Below, piece by piece: positions 44,205-54,255 of a stretch of DNA of 64,000 nucleotides; within the stretch, counting starts at the first letter, position 1; each line of letters opens with the position of its first letter. Origin of the DNA: Candidatus Schekmanbacteria bacterium (GTDB taxonomy: Bacteria > Schekmanbacteria > GWA2-38-11 > J061); the NCBI GenBank assembly GCA_016219965.1, contig JACRJM010000003.1, positions 380,299 through 444,298 on the forward strand, in the 5' to 3' direction. The notes beneath the pieces are model-generated. The model was not told the origin of the DNA, did no database searches, and saw only the letters and a list, made by a program, of their open reading frames with translations. The position numbers were made by a program, and so were the translations under genes.

Positions 44205-44607
44205 ATATGGCATCTCCTCTTTAATTATGAGATCTCAAGAATTTGAAGAATATTATTTTACATTACACTTTGAGTCAATCAGTCTTATTTTTTATTCTCC
44301 TTCCTTATTGCAATATTTCCAGTAAATTGATGTTATGGGCTCCTGCGATTAAATTTCAAATTAAATGCTTAAATGATTGTTATATTTTTTAAATATGCTA
44401 TAAGGTACTCTTAATAAATAGTAATCTGTGTGGATAGGCCTGATAAACGGATTGAAAGAGAAGGATAATTCCTATCAAATTTCATCTTCATAATGGATCT
44501 TCCATTCAGTATTCTGCTAAAGGACTTGCTTCTGGCAGAAGTTCCTTTGATTTATAAAGGGATTCTGATAAAATAGCTGCAAAGAGGCAAAAAAAAGGAA
44601 ATGCGTC
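44205..44607. other. Divergent intergenic region with one hairpin
   Basis: AT-rich 403 bp between the chelatase (minus) and the nitronate-monooxygenase-like gene (plus). A hairpin at about 44517-44548 has CTTCTG/CAGAAG as inner stem and AAAGGA/TCCTTT as outer stem. TTGATT (44547-44552) and TAAAAT follow with 16 nt between, a possible promoter for the plus-strand gene. No small gene is visible. Confidence 0.4.
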
Positions 44608-45717
44608 ATGACAACAGACATTTTTGAAAAATTTAAAATAGGGGATATTGTAGCAGATATCCCAATAATTCAGGGTGGAATGGGAATAGGAGTATCCCTT
44701 TCCAAGCTTTCATCTGCGGTGGCAAATGAGGGAGGAATCGGGGTTATTGCTGCGGCAGGGATAGGAATGAATGAACCTGATTTCGCAACCAACTTCTTAG
44801 AAGCAAATATCAGGGCGCTTAGAAATGAAATAAGAAAAGCCCGTGAGTTAACAAAAGGAATTTTAAGCGTAAACATTATGGTTGCCCTTTCAAACTTCGC
44901 AGATATGGCGAGAACAGCCATTGAAGAGGGAATAGACATTATCTTTTCGGGTGCAGGACTTCCGTTGAACCTGCCAAGCTTTCTTAAAGACGGGTGCAAA
45001 ACCAAGCTTGTTCCCATAGTTTCCTCGGCAAGGGCAACAGCTCTTATCGCAAAACGATGGGCGGAAAAACATAACTACATTCCCGATGCTTTTGTCGTTG
45101 AAGGACCCCTTGCAGGCGGCCATCTTGGTTTCAAGAATGAACAGATAGATGACCCCCAGTTTGAACTTGAAAAAATTATCCCTGAAGTCATAAAAGAGGT
45201 AAGAGCGCTGGAGATAAAGTACAACAAGCGGATCCCGGTAATTGCTGCCGGAGGCATTTATACAGGAGAAGACATTTACAGGTTCATTCAATTGGGAGCT
45301 GACGCAGTACAGATGGCAACCCGCTTTGTCACTACTCACGAGTGCGATGCATCTTTAAAATTCAAACAGGCTTACATTGATTCCACAGAAGAGGACATAG
45401 TAATAATCAAAAGTCCTGTGGGGCTACCAGCAAGGGCAATAAAGAACAAGTTTATAGAAGAAGTCATTGATGGGAAAAAAATCCCGTATAAATGCCCTTA
45501 TCACTGCATCATTACCTGTGATTATAAGAACAGTCCATACTGCATCTGCATGGTGCTCATAAATGCACAGAGGGGATATCTCAACCATGGATGTGCATTT
45601 GCCGGCCACAACGCTTACAGGACAACTGAAATAGTTTCAGTCAAGGAACTTATCAACTCCCTTAAAAAAGAGTATGAGCAAGCCGGATTAGAAGAGCATC
45701 AGCATGCCGCAAAGTAA
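44608..45717 (+). CDS. Nitronate monooxygenase-like FMN protein
   Basis: 369 residues, AAGGAA before the ATG. TIM-barrel FMN enzyme of the NPD/FabK group: PIIQGGMGIGVSLSKLSSAVANEGGIGVI at the start, VEGPLAGGHLGF and IPVIAAGGIYTGEDIYRFIQLGADAVQMATRF near the middle. After residue about 285 it has a Cys-rich part (KCPYHCIITCDYKNSPYCIC), unusual for simple nitronate monooxygenases, which could bind metal. Substrate unknown. Overlaps the helicase start by 14 nt. Confidence 0.85.
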   Translation: MTTDIFEKFKIGDIVADIPIIQGGMGIGVSLSKLSSAVANEGGIGVIAAAGIGMNEPDFATNFLEANIRALRNEIRKARELTKGILSVNIMVALSNFADMARTAIEEGIDIIFSGAGLPLNLPSFLKDGCKTKLVPIVSSARATALIAKRWAEKHNYIPDAFVVEGPLAGGHLGFKNEQIDDPQFELEKIIPEVIKEVRALEIKYNKRIPVIAAGGIYTGEDIYRFIQLGADAVQMATRFVTTHECDASLKFKQAYIDSTEEDIVIIKSPVGLPARAIKNKFIEEVIDGKKIPYKCPYHCIITCDYKNSPYCICMVLINAQRGYLNHGCAFAGHNAYRTTEIVSVKELINSLKKEYEQAGLEEHQHAAK

Positions 45718-47353
45718 ATCTCCAGTGCGGCACCATTCCTTAGAAGAAGCAAAACCCGTCATGAAAATTTTAGGATTCAATGACATCACTCTTTCGCGGG
45801 AAATAAGAAAAGCCATTGAAGATATGGGGTTTGAAGAGGCTACACCAATCCAGGCGCAATCAATCCCAATTCTTCTTCAAGGAAAAGATGTCATAGGCCA
45901 GGCGCAGACCGGCACCGGCAAGACCGCTGCCTTCGGAATACCGATATTGGAGATGGTTGAATCTGAATCAAAAAAAACACAGGCTATCATACTCTGTCCG
46001 ACCAGGGAATTGGCAGTCCAGGTTGCGGAAGAAATGAAAAAGATAGCACGTTATAAAAAAGGGATCGAGATTCTTCCTATCTATGGCGGCCAGCCTATAG
46101 ACCGCCAGATAAAGGGATTAAAGAGAGGCGTGCAGATAATTATCGGGACTCCGGGGCGAGTCATGGACCATATGGAGCGCCGCACCCTCAAAATGGAGAA
46201 CGTTAAGATAGTCGTCCTTGATGAAGCTGATGAGATGCTCGACATGGGATTCAGGGAAGACATAGAAACAATACTTAAAAAAGTGCCTACTGAAAGACAG
46301 ACGGTTCTTTTCTCTGCAACCATGCCAAAGTCTATCCTCGATTTAACACACAGATTTCAAAAGAACCCGCAGTTCATCAAGGTTGTGCACAAAGAACTGA
46401 CTGTACCGAGCATAGAGCAGTTCTACCTTGAGGTAAAAGAGCATTCAAAGGCTGAAATACTTGCACGTCTCATTGATGCCTATAATCTCAAGCTTTCTCT
46501 CGTATTCTGCAACACCAAGAGAAAGGTGGATGAACTAGCAGGAAGTCTCCAGGCAAGGGGTTATTCGGCAGAGGGTCTCCACGGTGACATGAACCAGTCT
46601 CAAAGGGACAGGGTTATGGCCAAATTCAGAAAAGGGATTGTTGAAATCCTCGTTGCAACTGACGTGGCAGCACGCGGGATTGATGTGGAAGACATAGAAG
46701 CGGTCTTCAACTACGATGTGCCGCAGGATGAAGAATATTATGTACACAGGATAGGGAGAACAGGACGCGCAGGAAAAACAGGGCGCGCATTCACATTGGC
46801 TGTGGGGAGAGACACTTATAAGATAAGAGACATACAGAAGTACGCAAACACCAAGATAAAGTCCTTAAAGGTCCCGTCAGTGACCGATGTGGAAGAAAGA
46901 AAAACCGGCAAATTGCTTGAGCAGGTAAAAAATACAATCAACGAAGGTCATCTTGGGAAATATGTCCATTTAGTAGAAGGGCTTCTGGAGGAGGACTACA
47001 CTTCTCTTGATGTTGCAGCAGGCCTGCTTAAAGTTCTTATGGGTGAAGAAAACAAAGAAAAACCACGTCCATCATCGCGGGAAGAAAAATTTGGTGATAC
47101 AGGAGCTTCTCATGGAATGGTTAGGCTCTTTATAAATGCAGGCAAAAACCAGAAGGTACGGCCAGGTGATATTTTAGGAAGCATTGCAGGCGAAACAGGA
47201 ATCCCCGGAGAAGAAGTGGGTGCAATTGATATCTACGATAAATTTTCCTTTGTCGAAGTTCCTGAAGAATACGCAAATGATGTAATCTCAGGCATGAAAG
47301 GGAAACAGATAAAGGGTATAAAAATCAGCATTGAACCAGCGGGAAAAAAATAG
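45704..47353 (+). CDS. DEAD-box RNA helicase with DbpA-type RNA-binding domain
   Basis: 549 residues (an ATG at 45761, MKILGFNDI, is an alternative start; both ribosome sites are weak). Helicase motifs: AQTGTGKT, PTRELAVQ, DEADEML, SATMP, ARGIDVEDI, HRIGRTGRAGKTG. The C-terminus (about 475-549) is the DbpA RNA-binding fold (MVRLFINAGKNQKVRPGDIL, EVGAIDIYDKFSFVEVP). CsdA/DeaD-like: helps ribosome assembly and RNA turnover, usually important in the cold. Confidence 0.95.
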   Translation: MPQSKSPVRHHSLEEAKPVMKILGFNDITLSREIRKAIEDMGFEEATPIQAQSIPILLQGKDVIGQAQTGTGKTAAFGIPILEMVESESKKTQAIILCPTRELAVQVAEEMKKIARYKKGIEILPIYGGQPIDRQIKGLKRGVQIIIGTPGRVMDHMERRTLKMENVKIVVLDEADEMLDMGFREDIETILKKVPTERQTVLFSATMPKSILDLTHRFQKNPQFIKVVHKELTVPSIEQFYLEVKEHSKAEILARLIDAYNLKLSLVFCNTKRKVDELAGSLQARGYSAEGLHGDMNQSQRDRVMAKFRKGIVEILVATDVAARGIDVEDIEAVFNYDVPQDEEYYVHRIGRTGRAGKTGRAFTLAVGRDTYKIRDIQKYANTKIKSLKVPSVTDVEERKTGKLLEQVKNTINEGHLGKYVHLVEGLLEEDYTSLDVAAGLLKVLMGEENKEKPRPSSREEKFGDTGASHGMVRLFINAGKNQKVRPGDILGSIAGETGIPGEEVGAIDIYDKFSFVEVPEEYANDVISGMKGKQIKGIKISIEPAGKK

Positions 47354-47411
47354 GCATCACCTGAATACGTATTCAACATTATTCCAGCAATTAACTTACT
47401 ATTCACCTTCC

Positions 47412-47453
47412 TTTGAATAAAAAACCCTTCAGCCTAATAAAAACTGAAGGGTT
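47412..47453 (-). terminator. Terminator of the multihaem cytochrome gene
   Basis: A perfect 10-bp stem (AACCCTTCAG/CTGAAGGGTT, arms at 47423-47432 and 47444-47453) followed on the minus strand by TTTTTTATT. It may also stop the convergent helicase transcript. Confidence 0.8.
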
Positions 47454-47519
47454 GTATTGAAACTATATTGGCAGACTAACTTGTCCGTTTTTTAGACTAA
47501 TGTTAAGCATTGTCATCTG

Positions 47520-50117
47520 CTAGGGCATCGGGCCATAAGGGATGACATTGTTGGTATCATCTGCGTCAGGTAGTTTGTCATCAGCATCAACAACTCCTAT
47601 GACATACATACCGGAAGCATTTACTCCTTTCGGCAGATTAATTTTTATACTTTGATTCATGCTTTTGCCTGCCTTCAGACTTTTGATTTTGTAAGTTTTA
47701 AGCAATTTATCAACCCCTTCATCAACTGTGGCGTCACTTGAAAGATATATGGCAAGCCCAGTTTTAGGAATTGTTATATTGCTCTCATTTTTCACTATAA
47801 AAATTCCATTCAATCTGTATCTTGCCGGTTTGATCGATATGCGGGTCTGCTTCAGTTTCTTCCATTCACCAGTTGCATCAACCTGCGTGCCGGCCTGTGT
47901 TATAGTAAACGTGTAACCGGCGATAGTCATTGTACCGCTTCGGCCATTGTTACTGCTATTTGTATCCACGGTATATTTGACTGTCCCATTCCCTGTCCCG
48001 CTTGAACCTGATGTTATAGTGATCCAGCTATCATTACTGATTGCCGTCCAGGCGCAACCGTTTCCTGCTGTAACCTTAACGTTTCCGGAGCTGCTAAGTG
48101 CTGAAAGCGAAATGCTTGCCGGATCTATGGAGTATGTGCACCCGCCGTCTGATGCGACATTGATGGAAACTGTACCCAGATTGGAATCTGTCTGGCCGTC
48201 ATTGGCTGCGAATGTGAAAAAGTCGCCCCCAGTATAACCGTCTTCAGGATAATATGTTGCAGCTGTACCTGATAATCCTACTGAGCCATGACCTGCCTGA
48301 GAAACAATACGAAGAGTTAATGAATCTCCGTCTTTATCAGTTGCATTCAAAGGAATTGCCAGCGGCACTCCTGAAGTTGAGGTTGTGACATCGCTTACAA
48401 CCGGTGCACGGTTGGAGTTAGCGTTTTCACTTCCGGGGCCTTTGTGACATGTGTAACATCCGATCTGAAAACCTCTCCAGAATAAATTAGTTTTGTTAAA
48501 AGCATTAATTGAGCGGTCAGCCTGTGAACGGGACAATACTGTTCCGCGATAATCCAATCCGTGACAGTCACGGCATTGGGCAGCACCGCTTCCCTCAACT
48601 TTATCAGGATGACTATTTACCCATGATTTGCCGACAGGATGCATTCCATGAGGTCCGCCGCTTACTGTATTAGGCACTGTAGCATGACATGAGTCGCACT
48701 CTATCAGCATTCCAACATGTCCCTGGTGCTGGGTACTGGCAATATTGTCGTTATTATGTGAACTTGGAAATTCAGCATGAGTTGAACCATGACAGGCTTC
48801 ACACTTTAGACCGCCGTGTCCGCTTGAATAACGATATAAAGACAGTCCTGTAGCTGGCGTATCCTGATTGGTTGCAAATGTCTGGTTAACAGCATCACGC
48901 ATATTCCCCGGAGTGTCAAACACTGATGTATAGCGGATCTCACCATTATTTTGCACCGCTGTACCGGTGTGACAATTCTGGCAGTTAGGTTCGTTTAACC
49001 AGCCTGTGCGCGTTGAAGCGCCGACATCACTCATAGAACCATGGCAATTCTGGCACTGCATAAGCATAGAGCCGTCAGATGCTACGGCCTTTCCCATCGC
49101 TCCGCGCAGACAACGAGTGGTAGATCCTGGGTGGCACCTGTAACAGGCAGAGCGGTCGTCGCTGGAATTAAGTGATATGCTGTTTGTAGGATCAATAACA
49201 TGCGCATGAAAATAGTGAACATCTTCCGTTAAAGGGTTGATTCCAGTAATACCGGAACCCGGTAATGCTTCCGACTTGTGGCAGGCAGCGCAAAGAATAG
49301 GAATGCTATCCGTTACAACCGTAGCATAAAGGCCTGAGGCATTATAACCTTTAGTTGTAAGGGCATTCTGAAAATCTGTGTTTGCAGCCTGGCGCTCATC
49401 ATGGAGCCTTAAGATGTTAAGCCTGTAATCGCGGGTTGGGTCAGGGTCATTTACCCAGCCGGCTGCTGGTTGGGCATCAGGACCCGACAAGGAACTGTGG
49501 CATGCACTGCAATCCATCTCGTCTGAAACTGGCAAAACTATATCACTTGTGGCAAGGGTCGTACTTCCCTGTTTTGCTGTTATGCGCATCATTGGATATG
49601 CATTTTTATTCATAGCATCATCATATGGAGTAATCGGAATCCCATATGCTGCAAACCAATTTTCACTGCTTTCAAAAGCCATGGACTGCGGAGTGTTTCC
49701 TGTCCCCGGCATAGAATACGAAGCAGGACCCGGCACAGGAAGTCCAACATCAGCAGACAGCGAAACCCCAAACAGCGGCAATACATAGTCCCAGAAATTG
49801 GTTTTGCCGACCGATGTTTTGTTAATAGATCCATCCGGATCTGCAACAGCTTCATAGGTAACTGTAATCCCTGTGTCGCTTGTTACTAACTTCCCGCTCG
49901 AATCAATGAGCTGTGCGTTTATCACATTATAGGGAGGTAAAATCGAAAATACCGAAAAGTCACTGTCCATGCAGTGCATGCCAAGATTGTTCCAGCCTAC
50001 AATTGTCCAGTTTGTAACTGCAAGCTCCTGAGCAGATAGGACGTTAATCAGGGTCAATAGGATGACAAAACTGATCGTAAGAGTAAAAAACACTTTCCAC
50101 AGTTTTTTTCTTTTCAT
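47520..50117 (-). CDS. Secreted nine-haem c-type cytochrome with BACON/CARDB-like modules
   Basis: 865 residues from ATG 50117 (GGAG 8 nt upstream; an earlier TTG lies inside that site). Signal peptide, then a domain starting NWTIVGWNNLGMHCMDSDFS. Nine CxxCH haem sites between about residues 202 and 556: CSACH, CAACH, CYRCH, CQNCH twice, CEACH, CDSCH, CRDCH, CYTCH. Then a cadherin-like domain (about 565-655), a BACON domain (about 660-740, CAWTAISNDSWITITSG) and a CARDB-like end. Probably an outer-surface electron carrier anchored or arrayed by the beta modules. Confidence 0.93.
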   Translation of the reverse strand: MKRKKLWKVFFTLTISFVILLTLINVLSAQELAVTNWTIVGWNNLGMHCMDSDFSVFSILPPYNVINAQLIDSSGKLVTSDTGITVTYEAVADPDGSINKTSVGKTNFWDYVLPLFGVSLSADVGLPVPGPASYSMPGTGNTPQSMAFESSENWFAAYGIPITPYDDAMNKNAYPMMRITAKQGSTTLATSDIVLPVSDEMDCSACHSSLSGPDAQPAAGWVNDPDPTRDYRLNILRLHDERQAANTDFQNALTTKGYNASGLYATVVTDSIPILCAACHKSEALPGSGITGINPLTEDVHYFHAHVIDPTNSISLNSSDDRSACYRCHPGSTTRCLRGAMGKAVASDGSMLMQCQNCHGSMSDVGASTRTGWLNEPNCQNCHTGTAVQNNGEIRYTSVFDTPGNMRDAVNQTFATNQDTPATGLSLYRYSSGHGGLKCEACHGSTHAEFPSSHNNDNIASTQHQGHVGMLIECDSCHATVPNTVSGGPHGMHPVGKSWVNSHPDKVEGSGAAQCRDCHGLDYRGTVLSRSQADRSINAFNKTNLFWRGFQIGCYTCHKGPGSENANSNRAPVVSDVTTSTSGVPLAIPLNATDKDGDSLTLRIVSQAGHGSVGLSGTAATYYPEDGYTGGDFFTFAANDGQTDSNLGTVSINVASDGGCTYSIDPASISLSALSSSGNVKVTAGNGCAWTAISNDSWITITSGSSGTGNGTVKYTVDTNSSNNGRSGTMTIAGYTFTITQAGTQVDATGEWKKLKQTRISIKPARYRLNGIFIVKNESNITIPKTGLAIYLSSDATVDEGVDKLLKTYKIKSLKAGKSMNQSIKINLPKGVNASGMYVIGVVDADDKLPDADDTNNVIPYGPMP

Positions 50118-50511
50118 GGTCGGTCTCCTTCTCAAGAAATGTCATCATATGAAAATCAGCAATCAGGTTTGAATAAGTTCAATGATGATTAATATAGGTA
50201 TAAACAAAAGTAATTCAAGAGTAGGAACCAAAAATCATTTATATCAATGCATCCTACTTTAGAACTTCATACATATATCTTCTTGACAACATCTGCTTTC
50301 TTTTTATTTTAACTGATATCAAACACAACATATACAACCTACACATTTATCTTACGCAAATTAAAGAACCGGTAAAATTTTAATAAAGAATCCCACATGA
50401 TTAATATTCTTTATTTACTACCTACCTTTAGTAGTCACCTGACCAGAGTTAAACTGATGATGCCGCACGTTAACGGTCTGAGTAATAATCTTAAAGATGG
50501 GGGGACTGATC
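50118..50511. other. Divergent intergenic region
   Basis: 394 bp between the cytochrome (minus) and the PKD protein (plus). It is AT-rich, with no sigma-54 match on either strand, no riboswitch I recognise and no convincing small gene. Both genes must be started from here. Confidence 0.4.
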
Positions 50512-53500
50512 ATGAAGATATCCAAGTTGTTAAAAAAAAGACCAATGCTTTTTTCTGGACTACTCCTGTTATATCTTATTTTGCCAATCTTCTTTGCAGT
50601 TAAACCTGCAAGTGCAGCAGTTGATAAAGTCATATGCGTGCCCTGGCAGGGGAATATTGCAAAATACCATACAACGTGGAACGGACTTAACGTAACTCTA
50701 AAAGGAGTAATCAAAACAACCACTACGTCAACAATATGGTATAGATGGAACTATGGAGATGGAAGTCCCACCACAGCAGTTTCTTCTCTCTCCGGCAAAA
50801 TAAGGTACACTGTTGAAACCCAACATACTTACTCTGGCACTGAAGGAACACCATTTACAGCCCAGTTGCTGGTTGACGATGTTGACAACTCAATGACCCA
50901 TGCTGTTTCTGACAATTATCTTGTCAAAATAGAGACTCAAAATCTTGACTCCAAGATCAACGTAGCCATTGACAACGGGCTTTGGTATCTCTACAAGTCC
51001 GGAGGTGAAAGTTCCTATTACCATTCTTATGACGGATCTCCTGTTATGGTATGGTCCTACAGCAGTTATTATGCATCACCGACCGCCTCAGCTGTGCAAG
51101 CCTTTGAAATCAATGGTCACAAGGAGACCGGGGATTTTGATGAGGATCCTTATGCCGAGTACGTTCAACTGGGACTTAACTGGCTCTTCAACGGTTACTA
51201 TTACAGCACCAGCTATCCAATGCTCCAGTCTGTAGGTATTGGACTGCAACATGGTGAAAATCCTGACAGCAGGCCAAACGGAAAAGGCATAGAATGCCGT
51301 GATTATGGATACCGTCCGATTTATCAGGGGGGAATGGTAATGGATGCCATCATCTCCTCTGGCACACCGGATGCTGATTCGGGACGTGATTTTGATGGTG
51401 ACGGTAAAACCGAAACTTACCGGGAAATTGTACAGGATATGATAGATATGTACGCGTGGGGCCAGTATGATGACATATCTTATGGCGGCTGGCGTTACAA
51501 CTGGAATGATTGGCCTGACAACTCTGCCTGTCAGTGGGCTGCAATCGGCATGATACCTGCACAGGAATCCCCATGGAATTGCACTGTGCCAAGCTGGGTA
51601 AAGACATATGATGATGGATGGCTCAACTACAGCCACTATCAGTGGAACTGGGACGGAACACAAAATCTATGGGGCGGGTTCGGCTATACCGGACCGACCT
51701 GGGGAGATGCACTCACCCCCTCTGGCATGGTCCAGCTTAGTTTTGTAGGGGCAACTACAGACGATCCGAGATGGATCCGCTGCGAACGCTGGTTCGCCGA
51801 CAACTGGAAAGATGTCAATAGAGACTGGCTTGATCAAAATAATGTCTACGCCTATTACGCTTTCGCAAAAGCGATGAGGCTTGCAAAGCCAAATCCAGTA
51901 GTTATCTTCTCTCAGGGCGGCATTTTTAATGGACTTGACTGGTATCGCGGCAGCGGGGCAACGATGGGCCTGGCAGAGAAGATATCCAGCCAGCTGATTG
52001 CCAGCAGCTACTGGGATTACTATGGTGCCAACCTTGGAACCGCCTGGTGTGTGATTATTTTGAAACCTGTTCTATTCGCTGAAGCACCAGTCGCGTGCTT
52101 TGATGCCGATCCCAATCCGAGCTATCCTGATGCCTCTATCTCCTTTGATCCATCCTGTTCTGGTCACTCCGAATCAGGAAAGGATATTAGCAATCTGGTT
52201 TTGTTCGAATGGGACTGGGACAACGACGGCGTGTATGATGCCACGACTACTTCTCCAAATATAATAACACACACTTTTAGCTGTTCGTCAGTACCTTGCG
52301 TATACCCTGTAACGCTGCGTGTTACAGATGACAGCGGACCTCCGCGAACAGCTAACTATGTGCAGGATATTCAAATTACCAATCCTCCTCATCCGCCGGT
52401 GGCGAGTCTGAAAGGACCTTATATGGTTTCGCTCTGTGAGGGAGATTCGCTAATCCTTGATGGTTCCGACTCCTACGACCCGGATGAAGGTCAGCATGAG
52501 GCGGGATGCCCCGATTGTCCTGACGACACGATTATATCCTATGAATGGGACCTGCTTGGAGCTCCGTGGGACTTCGATAATGAGATTACTGTAACCGGTA
52601 CCTTGGATTTGGGAAGCGGCTTTACTGAATTCATGCCGGAATCAGGAGCCTATGATACAGGCTTGAGAGTGACTGACAATACTGAAAACGCCTACCCGGG
52701 AAGCGAAGAGCCTAATCTGACCAACGATGATTTCGCTGTAGTAGATGTTTACAATGCAGGACCATGTGATATTACAGCTACAGCCCTTTGCCAGGCAGTA
52801 TCGCTCGTGTGGGACGATGTAGGGGCTGACTATTATGTGGTCTACATGAGTACGACCGGTCCGAATCTCGGGTTTGCAGACGTAGAGACAACAACAGCGA
52901 CCAGCAAAATAATGGGAAGCTTCGTGATGAATGCCAATACCTGGTTCAGGGTGATGGCAGTTACCGGTCAAAACAAAAGTCTGAGCAAAGCTGTGGCAAT
53001 CTGGGGCGATCCAACTCTTTGCAACCCTACAGCTGATGCCGGCGGTCCTTACGAGGTCTGTCTTGGTGATTCTGTTACTTTAGATGGCTCTGCCTCAACA
53101 GCGCTTGTTGGAACAATCGTGGCCTGGGATTGGGATCTTGATGATGATGGTGATTTTGACGATGCCTTTGGTGAAACAGTCAATTGGACTCCATCAATTC
53201 AAGGGACATACCCAATAGGTCTAATGGTGACATCATCGGATTCGCTTGAATTGACCAATGCGATAACCACAACAGTTGAAGTTTCCAAGTGCCTGGTAGA
53301 TTTGGCGCTGGATATCTGCCCAATTGCTTTCCCCAACAAAGTTTCTTTCCGCAAAAACTGGGGACTCTCTGTTGGAGTTTTAGGGAGTCGTGACTTTGAC
53401 GTAACAACTCTGAATTGGCCTACTGTGAAGTTCGGAAAGACGGGAACAGAAGCCAGTCCTATGCGTGCACCAATTTTCAGGGATTTTAACAGGGACGGAA

Positions 53501-53634
53501 ACCTTGATGCCATTTACATGTTCATAATGAACAAGTGCGGCTTTGCGATGGGCAACACCCAGGGTATTCTGACAGGCAAACTTAACGATGGGACTGAAGC
53601 AAGTGGAAGTGATTCGGTTAAGATTATTTATTAG
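50512..53634 (+). CDS. Large secreted alpha-toroid and PKD-domain protein
   Basis: 1040 residues from ATG 50512 (GGGGGG 7 nt upstream; an ATG inside that run is rejected). Signal peptide to ASAA (about 36). Residues 40-140 form a PKD-like domain (YRWNYGDGSPTTAV). Residues 145-520 look like a squalene-cyclase/prenyltransferase-type alpha-toroid (INVAIDNGLWYLYKSG, ASAVQAFEINGH, YGGWRYNWNDWPDNSACQWAAIGM). Three PKD-type domains follow (about 520-925) and a Cys-containing end with RDFNRDGNLDAIY. No catalytic DxDD or QW motif set was found, so binding or structure is more likely than cyclisation. Confidence 0.82.
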   Translation: MKISKLLKKRPMLFSGLLLLYLILPIFFAVKPASAAVDKVICVPWQGNIAKYHTTWNGLNVTLKGVIKTTTTSTIWYRWNYGDGSPTTAVSSLSGKIRYTVETQHTYSGTEGTPFTAQLLVDDVDNSMTHAVSDNYLVKIETQNLDSKINVAIDNGLWYLYKSGGESSYYHSYDGSPVMVWSYSSYYASPTASAVQAFEINGHKETGDFDEDPYAEYVQLGLNWLFNGYYYSTSYPMLQSVGIGLQHGENPDSRPNGKGIECRDYGYRPIYQGGMVMDAIISSGTPDADSGRDFDGDGKTETYREIVQDMIDMYAWGQYDDISYGGWRYNWNDWPDNSACQWAAIGMIPAQESPWNCTVPSWVKTYDDGWLNYSHYQWNWDGTQNLWGGFGYTGPTWGDALTPSGMVQLSFVGATTDDPRWIRCERWFADNWKDVNRDWLDQNNVYAYYAFAKAMRLAKPNPVVIFSQGGIFNGLDWYRGSGATMGLAEKISSQLIASSYWDYYGANLGTAWCVIILKPVLFAEAPVACFDADPNPSYPDASISFDPSCSGHSESGKDISNLVLFEWDWDNDGVYDATTTSPNIITHTFSCSSVPCVYPVTLRVTDDSGPPRTANYVQDIQITNPPHPPVASLKGPYMVSLCEGDSLILDGSDSYDPDEGQHEAGCPDCPDDTIISYEWDLLGAPWDFDNEITVTGTLDLGSGFTEFMPESGAYDTGLRVTDNTENAYPGSEEPNLTNDDFAVVDVYNAGPCDITATALCQAVSLVWDDVGADYYVVYMSTTGPNLGFADVETTTATSKIMGSFVMNANTWFRVMAVTGQNKSLSKAVAIWGDPTLCNPTADAGGPYEVCLGDSVTLDGSASTALVGTIVAWDWDLDDDGDFDDAFGETVNWTPSIQGTYPIGLMVTSSDSLELTNAITTTVEVSKCLVDLALDICPIAFPNKVSFRKNWGLSVGVLGSRDFDVTTLNWPTVKFGKTGTEASPMRAPIFRDFNRDGNLDAIYMFIMNKCGFAMGNTQGILTGKLNDGTEASGSDSVKIIY

Positions 53635-53697
53635 AATATTGAGCAATAAAACAAATCGAACAATTGTTGTAACAGTGATGAGAAATCACTAATCAGT

Positions 53698-53727
53698 GGC
53701 AGGGTCAGCAATGGCCCTGCTTTTTTA
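53698..53727 (+). terminator. Terminator of the alpha-toroid/PKD gene
   Basis: GCAGGG, short loop, CCCTGC, then TTTTTT, about 65 bp after the stop. Confidence 0.85.
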
Positions 53728-53765
53728 TATTCCATCCATTTGGTTTAACAAGTCTTACTCAATAA

Positions 53766-53802
53766 AAAAGCAGACAGGTTTTTCTTAAACTCTGTCTGCT
53801 TT
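53766..53802 (-). terminator. Terminator of tRNA-Asp
   Basis: Perfect stem AAGCAGACAG/CTGTCTGCTT, followed on the minus strand by TTTTTTATT, just 3' of the tRNA. Confidence 0.85.
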
Positions 53803-53805
53803 AAA

Positions 53806-53880
<75 letters not shown>

Positions 53881-53899
53881 TGAAAAATAATAATGCGTT

Positions 53900-53928
53900 T
53901 ACTTAAACTACATTTAATAAAAAGTCAA
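53900..53928 (-). promoter_or_regulatory. Promoter of tRNA-Asp
   Basis: Minus-strand TTGACT (53923-53928), exactly 17 nt, TAAGTA (53900-53905), about 20 bp before the tRNA. Confidence 0.6.
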
Positions 53929-54084
53929 TTGCAGCCTTATTGCAGATGCAAGATTTACCATCAGACAAGGAAGCAATCGGTGAGCAACCCGGAGTATACA
54001 GAATCTAAACGTCGCATGAAACCCGCAACTTAAAGCTGCATACCCAAAAAAATTTTGCTTCTAAACATACTACTGTATTACCAA

Positions 54085-54157
54085 TGGGCAGGACAGGGAT
54101 CGAACCTGCGACATTCGGCTTGTAAGGCCGACGCTCTCCCAGCTGAGCTACCCGCCC
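54085..54157 (-). tRNA. tRNA-Val (anticodon TAC)
   Basis: 73-nt cloverleaf: acceptor GGGCGGG/CCTGCCC, anticodon stem TCGGC/GCCGA with loop CTTACAA (anticodon TAC), T-arm GCAGG-TTCGATC-CCTGT, discriminator A. CCA is not encoded. Confidence 0.95.
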
Positions 54158-54173
54158 CTAATGAAGAATATAT

Positions 54174-54202
54174 TTTGTAAAGGATTGGGAATAGTTTGTC
54201 AA
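54174..54202 (-). promoter_or_regulatory. Promoter of tRNA-Val
   Basis: Minus-strand TTGACA (54197-54202), exactly 17 nt, TACAAA (54174-54179), about 16 bp before the tRNA. Confidence 0.7.
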
Positions 54203-54255
54203 GGCTATAAAAGAAACCTCTAACTTCCAGGAACCCTTGTCTTGTTATCGTCCTG

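Noticed and set aside
44205-44607. Cobalamin riboswitch upstream of the chelatase
   Set aside because: None of the conserved B12-box sequences is visible on the minus strand.
50397-50603. Possible 68-residue gene in the leader of the alpha-toroid protein
   Set aside because: It overlaps the signal peptide of the real gene in another frame and lacks a ribosome site.
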